Assembly: GCF_013114825.1 (NCBI RefSeq)
Contig: NZ_JAAVLX010000007.1
Coordinates: 434,001-498,000, forward strand
Direction: 5' to 3'
DNA length: 64,000 nucleotides
Source of the DNA: Bradyrhizobium australiense
GTDB taxonomy: Bacteria; Pseudomonadota; Alphaproteobacteria; Rhizobiales; Xanthobacteraceae
The notes under the pieces were generated by a model. That model did no database searches. It had not been told where the DNA came from and saw nothing but the letters and a program-made list of their open reading frames with translations. The translations under genes and the position numbers were made by a program. This document shows positions 41,527-51,345 of the stretch, in pieces (the first letter of the stretch is position 1; the number at the start of each line of letters is the position of its first letter).

Positions 41527-42573
41527 ATGACGTTCGGCTCTGACGTTTCCCGCCTGTCGACGACCGCAGCCAGTGCGGCGGCAAAGGGGCTATCGATCGT
41601 CGTGCCGTTGTACAACGAGGCGGCAGGGCTCGCGTTGCTGCACGAGCGGCTGATCGGCCTCGCCCGGACGCTGAAGTCGCGCTACGGGCTGGCCTGCGAG
41701 GTCGTCTATGTCGACGACGGCAGCGCCGACAACACGCTGGCGATCGCGCGCTCCCTTGCCGCCGATGCACTTGACGTGCAGGTCGTCTCGTTGTCGCGCA
41801 ATTTCGGCAAGGAAGCAGCCCTGATGGCGGGGCTGGATCATGCCCGCCGCGGCGCTATCCTGTTCATGGACGGCGATGGCCAGCATCCGCCTGATCTGGT
41901 CGACAAGCTCGTCGCGCATTGGATCGAGGACGGCTACGACGTCGTCTATACGGCGAAGGCGCATCGCGACAATGAATCGTTCCTGCGCCGCCAGGCCGTC
42001 CACGGCTTCTACGCGCTGATCAACTGGGGCGCGCGGCAGAAAATCCCCGAGGACGCCGGCGATTTCCGCCTGCTGTCGCCGCGCGCGGCAGCCGCGCTGC
42101 GGCAGCTTCCCGAGCGCAACCGCTTCTTCAAGGGCCTGTCGAACTGGATCGGCTTCCGTCAGATCCGCGTCGACTACGAGCCGGCGCCGCGCGCGCATGG
42201 TGTCACGACGTTCAGCCCGGGCCGGCTGATCGGTCTCTCGATCGAGGGATTGACGTCATTCTCGGTGGCGCCGCTGCGCTTTGCCAGCCTGCTCGGCGTG
42301 TTGCTCGCCATCAGCGCCTTCATATTCGGCTTGACCATTCTCTGGGAGGTCTGGACCACCGGCAAGCAGGTCCCCGGCTATCCGTCGCTGATGATCGGGT
42401 TGATGACGATCGGCGGCGTGCAGCTCATCATGATCGGCATCGTCGGCGAATATATCGGCAAGATCCTCTCCGAGCTGAAGGCACGTCCGATCTATTTCGT
42501 CGCCGAGCACACCGAGAGGCGTGCCGATGGCGAGACGACGGCCAGCGCCAGCGAACGGACCGCCGCCGAATGA
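41527..42573 (+). CDS. Family 2 glycosyltransferase, polyprenyl-phosphate sugar synthase type
   Basis: 348 residues. A GT-A domain (SIVVPLYNEAAGL, VVYVDDGSADNTL, LSRNFGKEAALMAGLDHA, MDGDGQHPP) is followed by two membrane segments (about 240-265 and 280-305). This is the layout of ArnC, FlmF2 and bactoprenol glucosyltransferases, which load a sugar on undecaprenyl or dodecaprenyl phosphate on the cytoplasmic face. It overlaps the YdjC-type deacetylase gene by four bases. The pair suggests a lipid-linked amino sugar for envelope modification. Confidence 0.85.
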   Translation: MTFGSDVSRLSTTAASAAAKGLSIVVPLYNEAAGLALLHERLIGLARTLKSRYGLACEVVYVDDGSADNTLAIARSLAADALDVQVVSLSRNFGKEAALMAGLDHARRGAILFMDGDGQHPPDLVDKLVAHWIEDGYDVVYTAKAHRDNESFLRRQAVHGFYALINWGARQKIPEDAGDFRLLSPRAAAALRQLPERNRFFKGLSNWIGFRQIRVDYEPAPRAHGVTTFSPGRLIGLSIEGLTSFSVAPLRFASLLGVLLAISAFIFGLTILWEVWTTGKQVPGYPSLMIGLMTIGGVQLIMIGIVGEYIGKILSELKARPIYFVAEHTERRADGETTASASERTAAE

Positions 42574-43415
42574 ACGATGTCGCGCCGCCGCGCCGGATCT
42601 GGCTGTGCGCCGACGATTATGGTCTTAGCGAAGGCGTCAACCGCGGCATTCGCGACTTGATCTCCCGCGGCCGTCTCAACGCCACCTCTGTCATGGTGGT
42701 GGGACCTGCGATCGGGCGTGCCGAAGTCGCCGCCTTGCAGGAAGTTGCGGCGAACAGTCCGCGCTGCGCACTCGGGCTGCACGCGACGCTGACTGCGCCG
42801 TTTCGTCCGCTGACGATGCATTTTCGTCCCGTTGACGGCGGCCTGTTCCTGCCGTTTCCGAGATTGCTGCGCGCCGGCCTGTTGCGGCGGCTCGATCCCG
42901 AAATGATCGAAGACGAACTCGCAGCTCAGCTCGTGGCCTTCAAGGAGTTGTCCGGCCGCGCGCCCGATTTCGTCGACGGCCATCAGCACGCGCAACTCTT
43001 CCCTGGAGTGCGCGACGCTTTCCTGCGCGCGGTCAAGGAGGCAGCTCCCAGAGCCTGGGTCCGCCAGGGCGGACGCCTCAAACCATTGAGCCAACTGCTC
43101 GACGCGCCCAAGGCCTTGGTGCTCGACATTCTCAGCGCGCAATTTCGCACGCGCGCCGCCCACGCAAAAATCCCGTTCAACCCGGCCTTCGCCGGCGCCT
43201 ATGATTTTTCGAAAGCGCCCGATTTCGGCGCGCTGATGGCTCAGTTCCTCGAAGGGCTGCCGGAAGGCGGGCTGGTGATGTGCCACCCCGGCTTTGTCGA
43301 CGAAACGCTGAGGAGTCTCGATCCCCTCACCACCCAGCGCGAGGCGGAACACGCGTTTCTGGCCAGTGATCGATTCCCGACATTGCTGGCGGCGAATAAA
43401 GTTACATTGAGTTGA
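42570..43415 (+). CDS. ChbG/HpnK (YdjC) family carbohydrate deacetylase
   Basis: 281 residues. The metal and catalytic motifs are CADDYG (D15, D16), LGLHATL and DGHQH near 132-136, with VMCHPGF toward the end. The family removes N-acetyl groups from sugars: ChbG on chitobiose, NaxD on lipid-linked GalNAc. The coupling to a polyprenyl-phosphate glycosyltransferase gene points to a NaxD-like role rather than chitin use. HpnK, a hopanoid-cluster member, is another relative, but no hopanoid genes are nearby. Confidence 0.82.
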   Translation: MNDVAPPRRIWLCADDYGLSEGVNRGIRDLISRGRLNATSVMVVGPAIGRAEVAALQEVAANSPRCALGLHATLTAPFRPLTMHFRPVDGGLFLPFPRLLRAGLLRRLDPEMIEDELAAQLVAFKELSGRAPDFVDGHQHAQLFPGVRDAFLRAVKEAAPRAWVRQGGRLKPLSQLLDAPKALVLDILSAQFRTRAAHAKIPFNPAFAGAYDFSKAPDFGALMAQFLEGLPEGGLVMCHPGFVDETLRSLDPLTTQREAEHAFLASDRFPTLLAANKVTLS

Positions 43416-43546
43416 TCAAATTCAGGAAATCCGCCCGGCGTTTTGTCGCATACCAAAATTTAATTCGGCCGGCCACTACTTGCGACACAAAGCCCTCCTT
43501 ACATCCTTCCGCGCGTCGACGACTACCCGACGCGAGGGAGAAGGCC

Positions 43547-44356
43547 ATGACACCGCAAGAACGCCAACTGATTGACGATCTTTTCGACCGGCTCGCCAAG
43601 CTGGAAAGCGCCAAGCGCGATCCGGAAGCGATGTCGGCGATCATGCAGGGCCTGCGCAACGCGCCCAATGCGGTGTATGCGCTGGTGCAGACTGCCCTGG
43701 TGCAGGACGAAGCGCTGAAGCGGGCCGACATGCGCATCCAGGAATTGGAAGCGGCGGCGGGCCAGCAAAATCAATCCGGCGGCTTCCTGGATTCGATGCG
43801 CGACGCGATTTTCGGGCAGAGCCAGCCGCAAGGATCGTCGCAGGGTTCGGTGCCCAACGTTCGCGCGCCCGAGATGGGCAACCGCCCGACCTGGAACAGC
43901 GGTCAGGTGCTGCAACAGAACCAGGCGCCCGGGCAGTACAATCAGCCCGGCTACGGCCAGTCCTATGGCGCACAGCAACCGCCGTTCGGCGGCGGTGGCG
44001 GCTCATTCCTTGGAACAGCGGCGGCGGCCGCGGCCGGCGTGGTCGGCGGATCGCTGCTGGCCAACAGCATTCGAGGCATGATGGGCGGCGGCAACCATCA
44101 GGCATTCGGCGATACGGCGAACCGCAGCGGCGGTGTCGAAGACCGCCGGCCGTGGGGCGATCAGTCCGGCGGCGATCTGGCGCGCGATGCCGGGATCAAC
44201 GACATTGGTTCGTCGAGCCGGCGTGCCGACAACAATGATGATTCCGGTTCGCGGCAGGGATTTTTCGATTCCGCCTCGAATGACGATGACGATATGGACC
44301 ACGATTCCGATGGTTTTGACGGTGATGGTGGCGACAGCGACAGCGATTACGCCTGA
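43547..44356 (+). CDS. DUF2076 protein
   Basis: 269 residues. The N-terminal 90 residues (TPQERQLIDDLFDRLAKLE, DPEAMSAIMQGLRNAPNAVYALVQTALVQDEAL, in parts) are the DUF2076 helical region. A Gln/Gly/Pro-rich linker, a glycine/alanine hydrophobic patch (FLGTAAAAAAGVVGGSLLANSIRGMMGG) and a very acidic Asp/Ser-rich tail follow. It is possibly membrane- or periplasm-associated. Function unknown. GAGGGAGAAGG precedes the ATG at 43547, and a strong terminator follows. Confidence 0.8.
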   Translation: MTPQERQLIDDLFDRLAKLESAKRDPEAMSAIMQGLRNAPNAVYALVQTALVQDEALKRADMRIQELEAAAGQQNQSGGFLDSMRDAIFGQSQPQGSSQGSVPNVRAPEMGNRPTWNSGQVLQQNQAPGQYNQPGYGQSYGAQQPPFGGGGGSFLGTAAAAAAGVVGGSLLANSIRGMMGGGNHQAFGDTANRSGGVEDRRPWGDQSGGDLARDAGINDIGSSSRRADNNDDSGSRQGFFDSASNDDDDMDHDSDGFDGDGGDSDSDYA

Positions 44357-44378
44357 GCGGGATCGGAGTTAAAAAGAG

Positions 44379-44410
44379 AAACGGCCGCCCGTTCAGGCGG
44401 CCGTTTTGAT
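44379..44410 (+). terminator. Rho-independent terminator after the DUF2076 gene
   Basis: AAACGGCCGCC (44379-44389) pairs perfectly with GGCGGCCGTTT (44396-44406), with a six-base loop, followed by TTTTGATTTT. It lies 22 bases after the stop. Confidence 0.85.
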
Positions 44411-44412
44411 TT

Positions 44413-44502
44413 TGTAGCCCGGATGGAGCGAAGCGCAATTCCGGGAATTGGTATCCACGCGTTTTACGGCCCCCGGGTTACGCTGCGCTTCACCCGGGCT
44501 AC
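44413..44502. repeat. Intergenic inverted repeat, family 3
   Basis: GTAGCCCGGATGGAGCGAAG at the left, and GCTGCGCTTCACCCGGGCTAC at the right, with CCGGG/CCCGG inside. It lies between convergent DUF2076 and L,D-transpeptidase genes, right after the terminator. Confidence 0.75.
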
Positions 44503-44509
44503 CAGAGCA

Positions 44510-45313
44510 TTAGATCACCACGACCTTCGCGCCGACGCCGACGCGGCCATAAAGATCGATCACGTCCTCGTTGCGCATGCGGATGCAGCCGGACGAGACG
44601 TTGGTGCCGATGGTCCAGGGTTCGTTGGAGCCGTGGATGCGATAGAGCGAGGATCCTAGATACATCGCGCGCGCTCCGAGCGGATTTTGCGGGCCGCCTT
44701 CCATGTACCGCGGCAGATCGGGGCGGCGCGCCAGCATTTCCGGCGGCGGCGTCCAGGCCGGCCATTCCTTCTTCGCCGAAATCGTCTTGACGCCTGCCCA
44801 GGTGAAGCCGGGGCGACCGACGCCGACGCCGTAGCGCAGCGCCTTGCCGTCGCCCTGCACCAGGAACAGGAACTTGTTCGGGGTGTCGATCACGATGGTA
44901 CCCGGGCTTTCCTTGCCGTAATACTCGACCACCTGCTTTTCGTATTTCGGATCGAGCCGGTGCTGCGCGGGATCGATCGCTTCCTCCTCCTCGCGCCGCA
45001 TCGACTGCTGCGGATCGATGGGCGGCAGCAACGCACGCCGCCCGCCATAACCGTAATCGGGCTGCGGCTGATAGGCCTGCTCGCGCTGATAACGCCCGCC
45101 CTGCGGCGCATCGCCGAACAGGAATTCGATGAAGCCGCCGCCCATATTAGAGCGCTCGGCAGCGGCCATGCGCACCGGCGGCGGCGGCGCGGGCTGGCGG
45201 GCGTAGATCACGGTGGGCTCAGTTGATGATGAGGCGTCGATCGCGGCGGCCTCACTGGCAAAGCAAAGGCAAGACACGCTCGCGAGGAGCGCAACAAAGA
45301 TTTTTCCGGACAT
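44510..45313 (-). CDS. L,D-transpeptidase (YkuD domain)
   Basis: 267 residues. Signal peptide ending near ASEAAA, a Pro/Gln/Tyr-rich linker, then the YkuD domain with IHGSNEPWTIGTNVSSGCIRM; the catalytic Cys follows SSG and the His is in IHG. The enzyme forms 3-3 cross-links in peptidoglycan or attaches proteins to it in the periplasm; beta-barrel anchoring by such enzymes is known in alphaproteobacteria. It is divergent from cheZ across a 307-base gap in which I see no repeat or RNA gene. Confidence 0.9.
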   Translation of the reverse strand: MSGKIFVALLASVSCLCFASEAAAIDASSSTEPTVIYARQPAPPPPVRMAAAERSNMGGGFIEFLFGDAPQGGRYQREQAYQPQPDYGYGGRRALLPPIDPQQSMRREEEEAIDPAQHRLDPKYEKQVVEYYGKESPGTIVIDTPNKFLFLVQGDGKALRYGVGVGRPGFTWAGVKTISAKKEWPAWTPPPEMLARRPDLPRYMEGGPQNPLGARAMYLGSSLYRIHGSNEPWTIGTNVSSGCIRMRNEDVIDLYGRVGVGAKVVVI

Positions 45314-45620
45314 CGACGTACTCTGTACTGTTCGTCACTGCGGGTTCGCGGGCGGCGGCGCGACGAACGCCGCTGCACGCGATTAATACAAATCAAAACC
45401 TAATCGGTTTGGTAAACAGATCGGGCGTTTCGATTCACCACGTCGGCGAACACGCGCGGATTTGTCAGGTAGCGTTTATTTTGCGTGAACGCCGCCACCT
45501 CATGGTTAATCGTTGGTGTGCGACTGCGGACAAACCGCCGCGACGGCGCATTCCGGCGTGAACCTCGCGTTAAATGGCATCGGTTAAAACACACTCGAAG
45601 TGAAGGGGTGGGAAAAACTC

Positions 45621-46391
45621 ATGTCGGTCAATCGCAAACGCTTTCGTATCGAACAAGCCATTCTGGGCGACGCGCCAATTGTCATGCCGGAAGGCGGCGA
45701 GATCGGCCCGATGCATCGCGAGATCATGGCCGAGCTGCGCGCGATCCGCGCGCAGATGGCCAGCTTCGGCCACGTCCGCACCGCAGGCGCCGAGGTCGCG
45801 GACATCACGCGCGAGATTGCCGAATCCCACGCACTGCTGGAAACCTATCGCGCCCAGATCGAGCAGTGCGAGAAACTCAAAGTCGAGCTCGACCTGATTC
45901 ACGATGCGATCAACCGCACCAAGCGCGAAATCGCAACCCTGCACGGCAAGAGCTTCGACGGCCAGGAGATGGCCAAGGTCAATGGCGAGCTCGGCGCCGT
46001 CGTCGGCGGCACCGAACAGGCCACCCAGCAGATCCTCGAGGCGACCGAAGCGATCGACCAGGCGGCGACCGCCTTGTCCAAGAACATCTCGGCCGACCAG
46101 CAGAAGCTGCTCAGCGAGGACATCCAGGAACGCGTCGTCTCGATCTTCGAGGCCTGCAATTTCCAGGACCTCACCGGCCAGCGCATCAGCAAGGTGATGA
46201 ACACGATGAAGTTCATCGAGCAGCACATCAATGCGATGATGGACATCTGGGGCGGCGTCGACGCGATCAAGGCCCATGCCCAGCCGATCGTCGACACCCG
46301 CGAAGGCGACGCCAAGCTGCTCAACGGCCCGAAGCTCGACGGCGATGCCGGCCACGCCTCGCAGGACGACATCGACGCGCTGTTCGATTGA
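45621..46391 (+). CDS. cheZ: CheZ-family CheY-P phosphatase
   Basis: 256 residues, mainly helical. FQDLTGQRISKV (181-192) contains the catalytic pair D183 and Q187, equivalent to D143 and Q147 of E. coli CheZ. The C-terminal QDDIDALFD matches the CheY-binding peptide at the end of CheZ. It would dephosphorylate CheY, for example the one encoded at 4434-4829. No chemotaxis gene is next to it. The ATG at 45621 was preferred to an in-frame GTG at 45600. A terminator follows. Confidence 0.85.
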   Translation: MSVNRKRFRIEQAILGDAPIVMPEGGEIGPMHREIMAELRAIRAQMASFGHVRTAGAEVADITREIAESHALLETYRAQIEQCEKLKVELDLIHDAINRTKREIATLHGKSFDGQEMAKVNGELGAVVGGTEQATQQILEATEAIDQAATALSKNISADQQKLLSEDIQERVVSIFEACNFQDLTGQRISKVMNTMKFIEQHINAMMDIWGGVDAIKAHAQPIVDTREGDAKLLNGPKLDGDAGHASQDDIDALFD

Positions 46392-46414
46392 TAGTGAACA
46401 GAGGGGCTAACAAC

Positions 46415-46446
46415 AAAACGCCGGCATGATGCCGGCGTTTTTGTTT
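46415..46446 (+). terminator. Rho-independent terminator after cheZ
   Basis: AAAACGCCGGC (46415-46425) pairs with GCCGGCGTTTT (46431-46441) and is followed by more T (TTTTTGTTTT in all). It lies 24 bases after the stop. Confidence 0.88.
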
Positions 46447-46462
46447 TCGCGTCGTTCTCCGC

Positions 46463-46566
46463 TGTCATCGTCCGCGAAAGCGGACGATCCAGTATTCCAC
46501 AGACGTCAGCCCTTCAGCGGAGAAGCCGCGGCGTAGTGCATGCCTCGCTTCGCGGGGGCATGACGG
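46463..46566. repeat. Intergenic inverted repeat, family 2
   Basis: GTCATCGTCCGCGAAAGCGGACGATCCAGTATTCC, CAGACGTCAGC, GAGAAGCCGCGGCGTAGTGCATGCC and CGCTTCGCGGGGGCATGACGG (in parts). It is closest to the copy at 18550. It lies between convergent cheZ and the lipoprotein gene. Confidence 0.7.
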
Positions 46567-46574
46567 CAGTTGCC

Positions 46575-47090
46575 TCACGCCCGCGGCGCGCAGCGGACAT
46601 AGACCATGTTGCCGTAGCGGACCCCGGCGTCCTTGTCGATGAAGCGGGTGATCAGCACACGGCCGTCGAACGAGACGATCTCGCGGTCCTGTTCGCCGCC
46701 GGCGGGACCGGGCGGACCGATATAGTTCTTGCCGCTCGGGCTGCCCTTGAGGCGCAGTTCCTGTGGGGTGGCCTGGTCGGCCAGATGCATGACAACGCCG
46801 CCGCTCGCGCCGGCGCCTATCACATAGGGCTGCTTGCACTGCCCGCGTGCCGCGGCTTCGGTGCGGGCGCGGTCATTGGGGTTCTGGAACGAGGCGAGGC
46901 CCCATCGGCCGACGATCTCGTCGGAGCGGATGGTCGCGGGCATCTCGGGCGCAACGCCAGGCTCGGGCTCGGGCGCCGAACTGGACGACAGCGACGGCAG
47001 GCTCATGCCGCTGCACGCCGCCAGCAGAATCGAAAGCGCCGACGCGATCGCCAGATTGGCAACCGTACGCGCATTACGTGAGCTGATCAT
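46575..47090 (-). CDS. Putative lipoprotein of unknown function
   Basis: 171 residues. The signal peptide has a lipobox LLAAC, so the protein should be lipid-anchored. A Ser/Pro/Glu linker is followed by a compact domain (VGRWGLASFQNPNDRARTEAAAR, FDGRVLITRFIDKDAGVRYGNMVYVRC, in parts), whose opening resembles the protease-inhibitor Inh/Omp19 beta-barrel, although similarity is weak. The ATG at 47090 has GGGGAA upstream. It is divergent from groES. Confidence 0.72.
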   Translation of the reverse strand: MISSRNARTVANLAIASALSILLAACSGMSLPSLSSSSAPEPEPGVAPEMPATIRSDEIVGRWGLASFQNPNDRARTEAAARGQCKQPYVIGAGASGGVVMHLADQATPQELRLKGSPSGKNYIGPPGPAGGEQDREIVSFDGRVLITRFIDKDAGVRYGNMVYVRCAPRA

Positions 47091-47251
47091 CGCATTCCCC
47101 CGAGCAATTACTTGGCCGCTCCCGTCAAGCAGCCAACCGCAAAAAGACTGCCGGAGCAATGACGTCGCTTGAAATTACGCCGCCGCCCCGGTTTGGTTTC
47201 CGAAGCACCATCCTATATTGGCTTCACCAAGGCCTTAACCCCCTTGTTTGC

Positions 47252-47319
47252 TTGACAGGATCGGCGCCAAGCCATATTCCCCGGCTCCACGTTTAGCACT
47301 CAAATACGACGATTGCTAA
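47252..47319 (+). promoter_or_regulatory. groESL promoter and CIRCE operator (HrcA site)
   Basis: TTAGCACTC (47293-47301), nine bases, then GATTGCTAA (47311-47319) is the CIRCE inverted repeat with a single mismatch. A TTGACA at 47252-47257 and an A/T-rich CATATT at 47273 (15-base spacing, short) make a plausible housekeeping promoter just upstream. HrcA bound to CIRCE represses until heat stress. No hrcA is in the window. Confidence 0.88.
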
Positions 47320-47431
47320 GGGTCGTGCTGTCCCGCCCGGGGCGGCGTCGAATACCCGGCATTCCCAGCCATTTTCGAGTGGCACAGACCCGAAACCTAA
47401 GCCTCCCAGAGGAACTTCAAGAGGAGACGTC

Positions 47432-47728
47432 ATGGCTAAAACCAAATTCCGTCCACTGCACGACCGCGTCGTGGTCAAGCGTATCGATGCCGAAGAGAAG
47501 ACCAAGGGCGGCATCATCATTCCCGACAGCGCCAAGGAAAAGCCGTCGCAGGGCGAAGTGATCGCCGTGGGTCCGGGCGGCCGCGACGAGGCCGGCAAGT
47601 TGATTCCGATCGACGTCAAGGTCGGCGACCGCGTGCTGTTCGGCAAATGGTCGGGCACCGAAGTCAAGCTCGAGAACGAGGAACTCCTGATCATGAAGGA
47701 GTCCGACATCATGGGCGTGCTGGCTTAA
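47432..47728 (+). CDS. groES: Co-chaperonin GroES
   Basis: 98 residues, ordinary GroES: FRPLHDRVVVKRIDAEEKTKGGIIIPDSAKEKP with the mobile loop, and a C-terminal KWSGTEVKLENEELLIMKE (in parts). Seven copies cap the GroEL ring. AAGAGGAG precedes the ATG. It is first in the operon with groEL and is controlled by the CIRCE site 113 bases upstream. Confidence 0.97.
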   Translation: MAKTKFRPLHDRVVVKRIDAEEKTKGGIIIPDSAKEKPSQGEVIAVGPGGRDEAGKLIPIDVKVGDRVLFGKWSGTEVKLENEELLIMKESDIMGVLA

Positions 47729-47740
47729 CAGCACGCTCCC

Positions 47741-47838
47741 CCTCACCCTGAAGAGGCAGCGAAGCTGCCGTCTCGAAGGGCCACGCTTCATACATTCATC
47801 CTTTGAGACGCTGGCGATGCCCGCTCCTCAGGATGAGG
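47741..47838. repeat. Inverted repeat, family 6, inside the groES-groEL gap
   Basis: CCTCACCCTGAAGAG (47741-47755) faces CTCCTCAGGATGAGG (47824-47838); inner arms are GTCTCGAAGGG and CCTTTGAGAC. It occupies most of the 133 bases between groES and groEL and leaves the groEL ribosome site (AAGGAG) free. In RNA it would form a long hairpin between the two genes. Confidence 0.75.
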
Positions 47839-47861
47839 ACCATTTGCAAGGAGCAACTCAC

Positions 47862-49508
<1,647 letters not shown>

Positions 49509-49536
49509 GCCCCCGGTTGTTCCAATCCGATAGATC

Positions 49537-49566
49537 GAAGGCCGCCTCCGGGCGGCCTTCTTTTTG
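49537..49566 (+). terminator. Rho-independent terminator after groEL
   Basis: GAAGGCCGCC (49537-49546) pairs with GGCGGCCTTC (49551-49560), four-base loop, followed by TTTTT. It lies 28 bases after the stop. Confidence 0.9.
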
Positions 49567-49649
49567 GGCGATGACAAGTTGCGAGTAATACAGGCCGAGC
49601 GGCACGTGCAGGGCACGACCTGATCTCGTGTCATGTGAGCACGCTGTTA

Positions 49650-49875
49650 GGGCTCCCTCCCCCCTTGCGGGGGGAGGGTCGGTGAGAGGGGTAAGCCGCG
49701 CACTCGGACAGAAGATGCCCGGCCAACATCTTCCAAGCCATTGCGCGGTCAAACTGAGAGCCCTGTTCGCGCGTTCGTCAGGCAGCGGAGGAAGCGGCAC
49801 CCCTCTCCCTAACCCTCCCCCGCAAGGTCCCCCGCAAGGGGGAGGGAACCCTTCCGCCGGCGCGTCCCTCACCGA
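49650..49875. repeat. Family 1 palindromic repeat, paired copies
   Basis: CTCCCTCCCCCCTTGCGGGGGGAGGG (49653-49678, in parts) and the facing ACCCCTCTCCCTAACCCTCCCCCGCAAGG (49799-49826, in parts), the latter with a duplicated CCCCCGCAAGG core, bracket about 115 bases. The rest of the 518-base gap after groEL shows nothing else up to the next gene at 50027. Confidence 0.7.
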
Positions 49876-50026
49876 TTAGCCGTAACGCACGTGAGGTGAG
49901 CACGCGCGTCAATCTCCCTCCCTCGCGGAATACGAGCAAGCCTCCTCACGGCCTTCTTTTTGGCCAGAAGCTGCTAAGGTTTGCTACGTAGGGCGTCTCC
50001 GATACTGTGGTCTCAGGGAATTTCAC

Positions 50027-51226
50027 ATGCGCGCGTTTTCTCTTCTCCTGCTCGGTCTGGCGATCGCCTCCACGGACCTCGCCTTCGCCCAGATGAAACT
50101 TCCCTCCAAGACGGCGCCGGGCGCCATCGAGACGCGCTATTTCACCGCGATCGACGGCCTGATGGACGGCAATGCCGATGTCATCCTGAAGGAAACCCGC
50201 CAGGGCAAGAACGTCACCGCTGCCACCCTCGACGTCTGCTATCCCGCCACCAAGGGCGCCGACCGCAAGGACCGCTTCGTCGCCAACCTCACCGTCAACG
50301 GCCAGAACCTGACCGGCACCACGCAGAGCCTCGGTGACAAGCTGCCGGTCACGGTCAAGCTGGTGCGCAAACCTGTCGGCGACACCTTCGAATTCCGTGG
50401 CCAGATCAGCATCGGCCAGACCGTGACCGAGGTGACCTCGACCGACAATTCCGATCTCAGCGAGAAGGAGTTTTTGGACAACCAGACCAGCGACGACGGC
50501 ATCACGCCGGCGCCAAAGGATTTTACCGACGTCTCGCCGGAAGCGATCGGCGTGCGGGTCAAAGTCGACGCCGCGCTGGACTTCCTCAAGAGCCTGAAGG
50601 GCGAGGCCGTCGAGGTCGGAGTTTCGAGCCTTTCGATCTCCTGCGACGCGCTGCGCGCCGGCGAGCAGACCATCAATCTCACGGCCGATCCGGAGCGTGC
50701 CGCGGCGCTGATTGCGAAAGCGAAGGCGGCGCCAGGCGTCGTCGCCGCGGGATGGACCAGCGGCACCGTCGAAATGGACCGCACCATCCGCTTTGCGGCC
50801 GCCGACTGGCGCGATGGCGACAAGATCAACAGGGACAAGATCGCCTCGGCCGTTTCAGGCGTGCTCGCGAAAACGCTGGCCGCCAAGGCCGCAGGCGCCG
50901 AATGGGACGCCAACACCGGAAAACTGAAGCTGAGCTTCAAGCGGCCGAGCCCGATCTATCCCGCGCTCGCGCTGACCGAAACTGTCGAGGTCACCGCGCT
51001 GGTCTCGCCGGACAAGCCTGGCGGATCGGACAGGCTGATGTTGTGGATTTCAAGCCCGGTGATTACGACCGCGGATGAAGGCACGGGTCCGAAACTGAGT
51101 TTGTCGGAAGAATCCACCGGCGATGAGGAAGGCGGCGAACCGAAGGACGACAATGGGTCGCTCGAAGCGCTGGCGAGGGAATTCAAGGGCCAGCGCTGGG
51201 ATGCGGACAAGAGTATGTGGAAGTAG
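50027..51226 (+). CDS. Exported protein of unknown function
   Basis: 399 residues with a signal peptide ending near DLAFA. The mature protein is an alternation of strand-like segments (DRFVANLTVNGQNLTGTTQS, FEFRGQISIGQTVTEVTS) with two helical parts and a Glu/Asp/Gly-rich stretch close to the C-terminus. I recognise no domain or catalytic motif. It is probably periplasmic. It is followed in the same direction by another unknown membrane protein gene 119 bases downstream. Confidence 0.7.
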   Translation: MRAFSLLLLGLAIASTDLAFAQMKLPSKTAPGAIETRYFTAIDGLMDGNADVILKETRQGKNVTAATLDVCYPATKGADRKDRFVANLTVNGQNLTGTTQSLGDKLPVTVKLVRKPVGDTFEFRGQISIGQTVTEVTSTDNSDLSEKEFLDNQTSDDGITPAPKDFTDVSPEAIGVRVKVDAALDFLKSLKGEAVEVGVSSLSISCDALRAGEQTINLTADPERAAALIAKAKAAPGVVAAGWTSGTVEMDRTIRFAAADWRDGDKINRDKIASAVSGVLAKTLAAKAAGAEWDANTGKLKLSFKRPSPIYPALALTETVEVTALVSPDKPGGSDRLMLWISSPVITTADEGTGPKLSLSEESTGDEEGGEPKDDNGSLEALAREFKGQRWDADKSMWK

Positions 51227-51345
51227 AATGTGATCCGTCACCTCAGGATGACGGAAATAATAGCTGAGCGCGCTACGGAGCTCGATTGTTAAGATTCGAT
51301 TCAGTTTAAAGGAACATCATCGGCTAGCTGAACGTGGGCCACGCC

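Noticed and set aside
42570..43415. HpnK of hopanoid synthesis
   Set aside because: The family fits, but no squalene, hopene or other hpn gene is nearby and the coupled glycosyltransferase favours a lipid-linked sugar role.
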